A stretch of 58,631 nucleotides of DNA from Paenibacillus sp. BSR1-1. Its GTDB lineage: Bacteria; Bacillota; Bacilli; Bacillales; Cytobacillaceae. This document shows, in pieces, positions 16,552 through 23,338 of the stretch; positions within the stretch are counted from its first letter, which is position 1; the number at the start of each line of letters is the position of its first letter. The notes under the pieces were generated by a model. That model was not told the origin of the DNA and did not search any database. It saw only the letters and a program-made list of their open reading frames with translations. Location: NCBI RefSeq assembly GCF_030403775.1, contig NZ_JAQMWQ010000008.1, forward strand, positions 120,522-179,152, written 5' to 3'. A program made the translations under genes and the position numbers.

Positions 16552-16975
16552 ATTTTTCGTAGAACTCCATATGTGTTTTTTCCTGCTTATAGTAGTCCAA
16601 TCTGTCCTGCAATGTCCCTGTATGAAATTCAAACTTATGGCCATCAGGGTCCGTGAAATAGATCGACTTTTTATCCTTCTCATCCCTTTGACGACTGGGA
16701 AGGATATTGACGTTCAATCCCTTAAGTTTCTCGGTCATTTTATTAAAATCCGCTTCATCGATTGAAAAAGCAATATGGGTATAGGATTGATAAATTTCAT
16801 TTCGAGGGATATCTCTTTCTTCATTAAGTGCAAGCCAATTTCCATTAAGGTCAAAATAAGCAGTACTTCTTCCTTTTACCAGTAGTTTAGCATCAAAAAC
16901 CTGCTGATAAAATTCAATCGATTTCTCTAAATTGGAAACAGAAAAAAGTAAATGGTTTAATCCTTTTACTAACAT
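16550..16975 (-). CDS. fosB: Metallothiol (bacillithiol) transferase FosB, fosfomycin resistance
   Basis: A 141-residue VOC-fold enzyme that opens the epoxide of fosfomycin with bacillithiol in a metal-dependent way. The three metal ligands are His8, His67 (SYTHIAF) and Glu116 ([14 protein letters not shown]). Long stretches such as [24 protein letters not shown] and [15 protein letters not shown] are those of Bacillus FosB. Chromosomal fosB is common in Bacillus. Genes for an anchored HTH-like protein and a VanZ-like protein lie just upstream on the same strand. Confidence 0.94.
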   Translation of the reverse strand: MLVKGLNHLLFSVSNLEKSIEFYQQVFDAKLLVKGRSTAYFDLNGNWLALNEERDIPRNEIYQSYTHIAFSIDEADFNKMTEKLKGLNVNILPSRQRDEKDKKSIYFTDPDGHKFEFHTGTLQDRLDYYKQEKTHMEFYEK

Positions 16976-16990
16976 TCGATCACCCTCAAT

Positions 16991-17368
16991 TTAATAACCT
17001 ACCGTCCCATTTGAGTAATTCCTGTGCATGGCTGTACTATCTTGGGCCCACTTTAAAAGGTTGGTTTTTTCAAAATACTTGGTTCCTTCAATTTCTATAT
17101 ACTGCAGCCTTTCACCTTCAAAGACATCCGATGATTCTGCTGATGCTTTTTCAGCGGCAATAACCCTTTTGATTTCGTCAGTTGATAGTCCTAGAAACTT
17201 AGACGTTTCTTCAATATCCAGCATAATAGTATTCTGCTCTTGTACTATGTTTTGTGGCGGATTTGAGGTCGATTGGGGCTTTGATGCGATTAAATAACAC
17301 CCCATTACAATACCCAATGATAATATTAACGATGATAACAAAATTATTTTTTTGCTCACCAAATTCAT
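16991..17368 (-). CDS. Membrane-anchored protein with MerR/excisionase-like HTH domain (hypothetical)
   Basis: About 125 residues: an N-terminal hydrophobic helix (IILLSSLILSLGIVMGCYLIA), then a linker rich in Ser, Pro and Gln. A compact C-terminal domain follows (LDIEETSKFLGLSTDEIKRV ... TKYFEKTNLLKWAQDS) whose pattern resembles the winged HTH of excisionase-like proteins. With the N-terminus in, the domain would lie outside the cell, so a non-DNA role is possible. VMGC could be a weak lipobox. The ATG at 17368 touches the AAAGG sequence, so TTG 17362 or GTG 17359 may be the true start. The gene sits 11 nt after vanZ-like and 15 nt before fosB. Confidence 0.65.
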   Translation of the reverse strand: MNLVSKKIILLSSLILSLGIVMGCYLIASKPQSTSNPPQNIVQEQNTIMLDIEETSKFLGLSTDEIKRVIAAEKASAESSDVFEGERLQYIEIEGTKYFEKTNLLKWAQDSTAMHRNYSNGTVGY

Positions 17369-17379
17369 CCTTTCTGCTA

Positions 17380-17880
17380 TCAGCTAACTTTCTTTCTTTT
17401 TGTTGATTGCTTTTTCTTAAGTTTGGAGAAAAGGTGAATGATTTTAACAGGTAAGAAACCAAGAAACCCTCCAAGTGTGTTTAAAATTAAATCATCGACA
17501 TCGAAGCTGCCAAATTCAAATAACAGCTGCAGAACTTCGTAGGTTAAACTAAGGCTGAAGGCGGCAAGAATGACAGGTTTCAATTTTAAGAACTTTTTTG
17601 ATAGTAATGGTAAAATAAACCCTAATGGGGCAAAACCGATAACGTTCCCTACTAAATTCACAATTATAATACTAAAATTGATATCGGCTAAGTAAAGGTA
17701 AAAGTAAATCGTTTTAAATGGTACAAAATTGTTAGAACGCCAGTGGTATTCATGGTAGGTAAAATTAAAATGATGAATAATCTCTGATAACGGAATATAT
17801 TTGAATAAAATAAGTTTAGTGAGAATGGCTAAATAAAGAAACAGAACTATGGTTAAAGCAAATTTTTTTAATATTTTCAT
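17380..17880 (-). CDS. VanZ family protein
   Basis: A 166-residue membrane protein with four hydrophobic helices and the VanZ-like arrangement: NFVPFKTIYFY, NLVGNVIGFAPLGFILPLL, SLTYEVLQLLFEFGSFDVDDLILNTLGGFLGF. In Enterococcus, VanZ gives low teicoplanin resistance by an unknown mechanism. Most Bacillus homologues are uncharacterised. It is first in a three-gene run with the anchored HTH-like protein and fosB. A short basic tail (KLKKKQSTKRKKVS) closes the protein. Confidence 0.88.
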   Translation of the reverse strand: MKILKKFALTIVLFLYLAILTKLILFKYIPLSEIIHHFNFTYHEYHWRSNNFVPFKTIYFYLYLADINFSIIIVNLVGNVIGFAPLGFILPLLSKKFLKLKPVILAAFSLSLTYEVLQLLFEFGSFDVDDLILNTLGGFLGFLPVKIIHLFSKLKKKQSTKRKKVS

Positions 17881-17969
17881 CCCTACACTACTCCAAAATA
17901 ATTTACAACGCTCCTATAAAAATACCATATATTTTCAATCTTGCACTAGATAAAAAGGAGGAATTTAAG

Positions 17970-18437
17970 ATGTCTGAACATCACTTTCATTTAAAAGCTA
18001 ATTGGCCGGGATTAAGGAATGATGTTGGAGAAATTGAAACCGCGAACTTGAAGACGAAAGTGTCGATACCGCCTGAAATGAAGGGTCCGGGAGTTGGCAC
18101 CAATCCTGACGAAATGCTGCTTGGGGCTGCCGCAACCTGCTATATCATTACTCTTGCTGCCATTATGGAGCGAAGCTGGCTTGAGAAGGAAAGCTTAACG
18201 ATGGAATCTGAGGGAATTGTAGATGTCACCAAAGGGGTTATAACTTATAAGAAGATTATTCATCGGCCGCATATTGTCTTAAAAAGGAATGCTGCCGAAA
18301 AAGAGATTGAATTGGCACATCGACTTGCCAAAAAAGCGGAAGCCTCCTGCATGATCAGCCGCGCTGTTCAAGGTAATGTTGAAATGGAATTGCAGGCGAC
18401 TGTTGAGATTTCTGCTGATGCTGAAGAAAAGGCGTAA
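17970..18437 (+). CDS. OsmC family peroxiredoxin-like protein
   Basis: A 155-residue OsmC/Ohr-fold protein expected to reduce organic hydroperoxides with a Cys pair: Cys57 (LLGAAATCYIITL) and Cys127 (EASCMISRAV). The segment GPGVGTNPDEMLLGAAATC is typical of the SACOL1771-type branch. SD AAGGAGG is 7-13 nt before the ATG. It is a one-gene unit, ends at a two-way terminator, and is divergent from the vanZ group. Confidence 0.9.
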   Translation: MSEHHFHLKANWPGLRNDVGEIETANLKTKVSIPPEMKGPGVGTNPDEMLLGAAATCYIITLAAIMERSWLEKESLTMESEGIVDVTKGVITYKKIIHRPHIVLKRNAAEKEIELAHRLAKKAEASCMISRAVQGNVEMELQATVEISADAEEKA

Positions 18438-18460
18438 ATCCGTTTGGATTACGCCTTTTC
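18427..18460. terminator. Two-way terminator between the OsmC gene and yueI
   Basis: Stem GGCGTAAATCC/GGATTACGCC (one bulged A) with a GTTT loop (18431-18455), flanked by A4 and T4; it lies between convergent genes and overlaps the OsmC stop. Confidence 0.85.
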
Positions 18461-18898
18461 TTATTTTAATTTTTTCAATAACCTTGCGAGCAGCCCCTTT
18501 TTCTTTTTGGCTGGCAGATTAATCGGGACGCTTTTCGTAATTAGAATTTCTTCTTTATCAATGGCATAATTCATTGCCAAGATTAAGCCAAACTCTGTAT
18601 CATGGCCTTTATTGTTTACAATGGTGTGTTCGATTTTATTCTTAGTAGCGATTTTTACATACTTGGATAGGTTCTCATAGCTCATACTGCCGTTTAAAAA
18701 AAGATGTGCTCTTGGGTTTTCCTTCATATACCGTTCAATTTGGGGATAAACTTTTGTTTCGGCTACTTGGTTTTTCAACAAGACCACAATAATCCGCTCA
18801 CGCAAGGTCCCTAAGTATTTACGCCGCTCATCAGGCTTTGTTTCCAGCGGCCCATGGATTCCTTGCTGCAAAACCTCTTCCACGGTTTGCTTTTTCAA
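18461..18898 (-). CDS. yueI: YueI family protein (DUF1694)
   Basis: A 145-residue protein that fits the YueI/DUF1694 family, recognised by VEEVLQQGIHGPLETKPDER, YLGTLRERI and the LNGSMSYENLSKYVKIA segment. The function is unknown; the fold is reported to be related to ribosomal L7Ae-like proteins in structural surveys. The start is TTG at 18898 with GGAG about 11 nt upstream. The C-terminus is very basic (KKKKGLLARLLKKLK). Confidence 0.85.
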   Translation of the reverse strand: MKKQTVEEVLQQGIHGPLETKPDERRKYLGTLRERIIVVLLKNQVAETKVYPQIERYMKENPRAHLFLNGSMSYENLSKYVKIATKNKIEHTIVNNKGHDTEFGLILAMNYAIDKEEILITKSVPINLPAKKKKGLLARLLKKLK

Positions 18899-18984
18899 AA
18901 AAAATCAACTCCATCTAAAAGGCTATTATTATGTATGATAATAACTTAAAAAATGTGCTTTTCAAAAAAATGAGATTACGGCCA

Positions 18985-19145
18985 AATCGAGAGTAAAACA
19001 AGGTTATCCGAGAGTAAAACCGTCTTATGCGAGAGCAAATCTACTTGTTGAGAGTAATTGCAGCTTATCCGAGAGTATTCACCCACTATCCAAGAGTAAT
19101 CGCAGCTCATCCAAGAGTATTCACCCTCTATCCAAGAGTAAACTA
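18985..19145. repeat. Tandem array of eight 21-bp units (array C)
   Basis: Units with the core (G/A)AGAGTA begin at 18989, 19010, 19031, 19050, 19071, 19092, 19113 and 19134. The step is 21 bp, once 19. From 19050 on, two unit types alternate (AATTGCAGCTTATCC and ATTCACCCACTATCC kinds), which gives a 42-bp higher-order repeat. It fills the gap between the yueI promoter and the aceA terminator. A plus-strand frame through it simply reads the repeats. Confidence 0.88.
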
Positions 19146-19152
19146 CCCCTAT

Positions 19153-19187
19153 AAAAAAATCCTCCTCTCCAAATGGAGAGAAGGATT
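19153..19187 (-). terminator. Terminator after aceA
   Basis: Minus-strand stem AATCCTTCTCTCC/GGAGAGGAGGATT (one mismatch, ATTT loop) followed by T5 or more. Confidence 0.88.
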
Positions 19188-19198
19188 CAAATCTGCAT

Positions 19199-20482
19199 TT
19201 ATTTTTTCGCTGAGAATTGTTCTTCTTCGGTAGAACCTTTCAATGCGGTTGTGGATGAGGTTCCGCCAGAGATGACCATGGATACTTGGTCGAAGTAACC
19301 AGTACCAACTTCACGCTGGTGACGTGTTGCAGTGTAGCCGTGTTGCTCGCTGCCGAACTCAGCCTGCTGTAATTCGGAGTAAGCTGCCATACCGCGCTCT
19401 TTGTAGCCGCGGGCAAGCTCGAACATGCTGTGGTTTAGCGCATGGAAACCTGCTAGGGTTACGAACTGGAACTTGTAGCCCATTTTGCCGAGCTCTTGCT
19501 GGAATTTTGCAATCGTTTCTTCGTCCAATTTCTTTTTCCAGTTGAAGGAAGGTGAGCAGTTGTAGGCTAATAGTTTGCCAGGGAATTGCTCATGGATGGC
19601 TTCCGCAAATTGTCTTGCTTCTTCAATGTTTGGCTCTGAAGTTTCACACCAGATAAGGTCAGCATATGGCGCATAAGCTAAGCCGCGGGCAATCGCTTGA
19701 TCAATGCCTGCCTTTGTACGAAAAAAGCCTTCCGGTGTCCGCTCTCCTGTAATGAATGGGGCGTCATTCATATCGATATCACTAGTAATCAAATCCGCAG
19801 CGTTGGCATCCGTACGAGCTACTAATACTGTAGGAACGCCCATAACGTCTGCTGCTAAACGAGCAGCAATTAAGTTACGAACCGCCGTTTGGGTTGGAAG
19901 CAACACCTTACCGCCTAAGTGGCCGCATTTTTTCTCGGAAGATAGCTGATCTTCAAAGTGAACGCCTGAAGCACCTGCTTCAATCATCCCTTTCATCAAT
20001 TCGAAGCAGTTTAACTGTCCGCCAAAGCCGGCTTCCGCATCGGCGACGATTGGAGCGAACCAGTCAATAGAGTTGTCACCCTCAGAATGAGTGATTTGGT
20101 CGGCACGCTGTAAGGCTTGGTTAATTCGTTTTACAACGCTTGGTACACTGTTTGCAGGGTATAAACTTTGGTCCGGATACATATGTCCAGAAAGGTTGGC
20201 GTCTGCTGCAACCTGCCAGCCGCTTAAGTAAATGGCTTTCAGTCCTGCTTTTACTTGCTGAACAGCCTGGTTTCCTGTTAAGGCGCCAAGGGCATTGATG
20301 TAATCCTCTTCATTCAAAAGCTTCCAAAGCTTTTCTGCGCCTTTTTTTGCTAATGTATGTTCGATATCAATCGAGCCGCGAAGTTTGATAACATCCTCCG
20401 CCGTATATGGTCTAGTAATCCCGTTCCAGCGCTTATCTAACTCCCAGCTTTCTTGCAGTTGAGTTACTCTTGAATTTGTCAT
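19199..20482 (-). CDS. aceA: Isocitrate lyase
   Basis: A 427-residue isocitrate lyase, which splits isocitrate to glyoxylate and succinate. The catalytic signature is [17 protein letters not shown] with Cys186. Other family blocks are [26 protein letters not shown]-like [19 protein letters not shown] and [14 protein letters not shown]. The length is normal. SD AGGAGG is 7-12 nt upstream. It follows a leftover of aceB on the same strand, so glyoxylate made here has no visible malate synthase in this window. Another malate synthase (glcB type) elsewhere could still complete the shunt. Confidence 0.96.
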   Translation of the reverse strand: MTNSRVTQLQESWELDKRWNGITRPYTAEDVIKLRGSIDIEHTLAKKGAEKLWKLLNEEDYINALGALTGNQAVQQVKAGLKAIYLSGWQVAADANLSGHMYPDQSLYPANSVPSVVKRINQALQRADQITHSEGDNSIDWFAPIVADAEAGFGGQLNCFELMKGMIEAGASGVHFEDQLSSEKKCGHLGGKVLLPTQTAVRNLIAARLAADVMGVPTVLVARTDANAADLITSDIDMNDAPFITGERTPEGFFRTKAGIDQAIARGLAYAPYADLIWCETSEPNIEEARQFAEAIHEQFPGKLLAYNCSPSFNWKKKLDEETIAKFQQELGKMGYKFQFVTLAGFHALNHSMFELARGYKERGMAAYSELQQAEFGSEQHGYTATRHQREVGTGYFDQVSMVISGGTSSTTALKGSTEEEQFSAKK

Positions 20483-20516
20483 TTAAAATTCCTCCTATTA
20501 ATCTATTAATTTTTTT

Positions 20517-20759
20517 TTATAAACTTCCATATCCAGCTAACGTTAAAAATTGCCTTCAAACAACTTAACTTCCATTAGCATAGGCTTGTGCACCTATTGC
20601 CCGCTGGAATTTACCCCTGCATTGTAACAGTTCAATCTTCCTGCCTCTGAATTTACACTCAAACTCTTCAATAAAATTTAGTACTTCTGGTGTTAAAATC
20701 TCATCATACTGGGCTTTCGAAGCCCCGGTCACCTCAATACGAGACTTTTGCATCGACAC
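20517..20759 (-). pseudogene. aceB: Remnant of malate synthase A with a large internal deletion
   Basis: The open frame 20565-20759 encodes 64 residues. The first ~56 (RIEVTGASKAQYDEILTPEV, FIEEFECKFRGRKIELLQCR) look like the N-terminus of malate synthase A, a protein of about 530 residues. The frame then stops. Just after it, in another frame, 20550-20517 reads FLTLAGYGSL-stop, which resembles the FLTLPxYxxL C-terminus of the same enzyme. Both ends of aceB thus seem to survive with over 1.3 kb lost between them, plus a frameshift. The SD AAAGAGGTGATC is intact. The normal operon order in bacilli is aceB-aceA, which supports the reading. The C-terminal match is short and is the weaker part. 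Confidence 0.72.
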
Positions 20760-20934
20760 GAACTAGATCACCTCTTTGTTATAATACAGTAACTATCCTC
20801 GTTTTGTATTATATAACACACTTTTCAAAAATGGAACTACTTTTCTGAAAATTTTATAAAAATAGGTAAAATAATCCTTAAGTTATACTGATTAATACTT
20901 TTGTACTAGCACCATATACAAAAAAGCAGGTACC

Positions 20935-21564
20935 CTAATCTAAGGTACCTGCCTGCTCAATATATAATCTTTGAAAATCCTCCTCGCGATTTTCACTAGA
21001 TAAAAAATCCGGGCTAACAATGGCTTCCAATAGTTTTCTTTTTAAAGTGGCATCCTCCACCTCTTTCAAAATCCATTGCCGCTTTAAAAACAGAAATTCC
21101 AAATAAGCTTCATACGACTCATTGAACTGCTGTTCAAGTTGTTCACGAATTTTCCTTGCAAGAGTTGGACTTGCCCCGCCAGTTGAAACAGAGATGCTTA
21201 ACCGGCCGCGCTGCAAGTGTGCGGGAATATGAAAATTCGATTCATCTGGATTATCGGCAATGGTTACAAGCTGGTGAGAATCTGCCAAATCTTTCACCAT
21301 TTGATTTAATGCTTGATCATTTGTCGCTGCAAAAATCATAAAAGCACCATAAACATCTTCCTCTGAAAAAGGCCTTTGCTGACAAACAATCTTACCCTCA
21401 TCCGCAAGTTTTTGAATCGTTTCCGTTATCTCCGGACTTATTACGGATACATCTGCTCCTGTCCCAAGTAAACTGTTCACCTTGCGCTCGGCTACTTTAC
21501 CGCCGCCCACGACTACCACTTTTTTACCCTCAAGCCGTAATATAATGGGATAGAATGAGTTCAT
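20935..21564 (-). CDS. sirC: Precorrin-2 dehydrogenase (siroheme synthase N-terminal type)
   Basis: A 209-residue protein with an N-terminal Rossmann fold (KKVVVVGGGKVAERKVNSLL after YPIILRLEG) and the Met8/CysG-N dimerisation part (FHIPAHLQRGRLSISVSTGGASPTLARKIREQLE). It oxidises precorrin-2 to sirohydrochlorin with NAD+ for siroheme synthesis. A separate ferrochelatase (SirB) is not seen here, so it might do both steps or rely on another gene. It is last in nirB-nirD-sumT/hemD-sirC, and its ATG overlaps the stop of the preceding gene (ATGA). Confidence 0.9.
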   Translation of the reverse strand: MNSFYPIILRLEGKKVVVVGGGKVAERKVNSLLGTGADVSVISPEITETIQKLADEGKIVCQQRPFSEEDVYGAFMIFAATNDQALNQMVKDLADSHQLVTIADNPDESNFHIPAHLQRGRLSISVSTGGASPTLARKIREQLEQQFNESYEAYLEFLFLKRQWILKEVEDATLKRKLLEAIVSPDFLSSENREEDFQRLYIEQAGTLD

Positions 21565-22982
21565 TGACGAACCTCTAAATAATTTATCAAGGCTTCCTTC
21601 GTTGCTTGTTCCGGCATGCCATCCGACCGAAGACCCGCTGCCTCAACTGCATCCAATGTTTGTTTCCCCATACTGATTACTTGTAAATCTTTCAAAAGCT
21701 CTGCAGCAGAAATGCCGCATTCGCTTAATGCTTCGATAAATGGTTCAACTGCGGCGCTGCTTGGGAAGACCATGGTATTTAATGCCGCTTCTCCTAACAT
21801 TCTTTTAAAAATAGGCAAGAACTGCTGGTCGATTTCTTTCTTGCTTGTAACCAACACGTTTTCATAGCCTTTTATCAAAATGCTGTCATTGCCTACAACA
21901 AGATAATCCCCAGGCTCTTCAGCTAGATGTGCCTTAAATCCACGGCTGTTTAGTGCTTTAATAGTTTTAATGGATGCTCCATAAAAGTCTGCTTTAATCG
22001 TCCTGACATCTACTTGCTGCTCTATCACGGCAGTGAAAAATTCTTCCACACTTTCAGGTGAGGCAAACAGAATTTTTTCAAAGGCAGCCGCTTTTAAAAC
22101 ATCTATTGGTAAAGGAGTCTTCTTCCATTTTGGAAATTCAATTACATCGGCTCCAAGTTCCATTAATTTCTTTGCCAGTACGCTAGGGCTAGTACCTGTA
22201 CGAGCGAGCAAAAGCTGCCGGCCATATAATGGTTTTTTCTCAAACCAGCTAATTTTTTCACGGATGGAAATGACCTCGCCCACAAGGATAATAGATGGGT
22301 TTCTGAACTTTGCTTCCAACACTTTCCCTGAAATGTCTGCCAATGTACCTTGCAAGGTTTTTTGACGACCAAAAGTACCCCATTGAATTAAGATAACAGG
22401 AGTGTTTGAAGGCTTTCCATAATGAATTAGGTTTTCACATATAAACGGTAAATTCCCGACACCCATGTAAAAGGCAATGGTATCCACACCACGGGCTAAG
22501 CTTTCCCAGTCCAAATTGGGTTTTCCGTCCTTGGATTTATCATGGGCAGTAACGACTGCAAAGGATTCTGCGTGCTCCCGATGGGTTACCGGAATCCCGG
22601 CATATAGGGGTGCTGCAATCCCTGAGGTTATGCCTGGGACGATTTCATAAGGAATTTGATGCTGCGCCAAGGCTTCCGCTTCCTCGCCCACCCGGCCGAA
22701 AACACCTGGGTCGCCGCCTTTCAAACGAACAACGATTTTGCCTTGTAAGGCGTTTTCTACCAGAAAATCATTTATATTTTCCTGGCGCATAAAATGGCGT
22801 TCCGGGAGCTTGCCCCCATAAACCAGTTCACACTTGTTTGGGGCAAACTCCAACAGCTTCGGGTTGGCTAGACGGTCATAAAGAATGACATCGGCTTGCT
22901 TGATTGCATCCAATCCTTTTACGGTAATTAATCCGATGTCCCCCGGCCCTGCGCCTACTAAAAATACCTTACCTTTTTCCAT
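21561..22982 (-). CDS. cobA: Fused uroporphyrinogen-III C-methyltransferase / uroporphyrinogen-III synthase-like protein
   Basis: A 473-residue two-domain protein. Residues ~1-240 are a SUMT: VFLVGAGPGDIGLITVKGLD, VVRLKGGDPGVFGRVGEEAEAL, EIVPGITSGIAAPLYAGIPVTHR. It makes precorrin-2 from uroporphyrinogen III with S-adenosylmethionine. Residues ~255-473 look like HemD (ARTGTSPSVLAKKLMELGAD; VFPSSAAVEPFIEAL). The same fusion plan is known in B. subtilis NasF (about 480 residues), so nasF is an alternative symbol. It supplies siroheme precursor for NirB, whose operon it shares. SD GGGGAGG is well placed. Confidence 0.88.
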   Translation of the reverse strand: MEKGKVFLVGAGPGDIGLITVKGLDAIKQADVILYDRLANPKLLEFAPNKCELVYGGKLPERHFMRQENINDFLVENALQGKIVVRLKGGDPGVFGRVGEEAEALAQHQIPYEIVPGITSGIAAPLYAGIPVTHREHAESFAVVTAHDKSKDGKPNLDWESLARGVDTIAFYMGVGNLPFICENLIHYGKPSNTPVILIQWGTFGRQKTLQGTLADISGKVLEAKFRNPSIILVGEVISIREKISWFEKKPLYGRQLLLARTGTSPSVLAKKLMELGADVIEFPKWKKTPLPIDVLKAAAFEKILFASPESVEEFFTAVIEQQVDVRTIKADFYGASIKTIKALNSRGFKAHLAEEPGDYLVVGNDSILIKGYENVLVTSKKEIDQQFLPIFKRMLGEAALNTMVFPSSAAVEPFIEALSECGISAAELLKDLQVISMGKQTLDAVEAAGLRSDGMPEQATKEALINYLEVRQ

Positions 22983-23008
22983 CGTGCAGCCTCCCCCGCG
23001 AATATTGC

Positions 23009-23332
23009 TTACTCTAGTATAATAAAAATAATATCATTTTCTAATTCTACCTTAAACGTTCGGACTTGTCCTACATCCGGGGACTGCACTTTTCCATCTG
23101 CTAATGAAATTTTCCAATCATAAACGGGACAATATACGTATTCACCACTAATTAAACCTTCGGAAAGGACGCCCCCTTTTGGATGGGGGCTGCGGTTTTC
23201 AATAGCATACACCTTGCCATTTGTTAATTTAAATAAAGCAATTTCCTTGTTATCAATTTTGATGGAATAGCCAGATCTCATCTTTACATTTGAATAATGG
23301 GCAACTGGTATACGAGTTATTGTTTGCAGCAT
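23009..23332 (-). CDS. nirD: Nitrite reductase [NAD(P)H] small subunit with incomplete Rieske motif
   Basis: A 107-residue Rieske-fold protein, small subunit of assimilatory or anaerobic NADH-nitrite reductase. The family frame is clear (KEIALFKLTNGKVYAIENR ... KGGVLSEGLISGEYVYCPVYDWKISL). In a true Rieske protein the cluster ligands are CxH and CxxH. Here the first Cys is Ser (ENRSPHP) and the second His is Tyr (CPVYDW), so a [2Fe-2S] cluster should not bind normally. The subunit may be structural, as in E. coli NirD, which also lacks the ligands. It starts 6 nt upstream of the nirB stop side, with SD GGGGGAG. Confidence 0.9.
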   Translation of the reverse strand: MLQTITRIPVAHYSNVKMRSGYSIKIDNKEIALFKLTNGKVYAIENRSPHPKGGVLSEGLISGEYVYCPVYDWKISLADGKVQSPDVGQVRTFKVELENDIIFIILE

Positions 23333-23338
23333 GTCGAC

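Noticed and set aside
19027..19233. Plus-strand 68-residue frame with RVIAAYP/RVFTHYP repeats
   Set aside because: It only reads the 21-bp repeats, which are divisible by three, and runs into the aceA terminator and the end of aceA; no SD.
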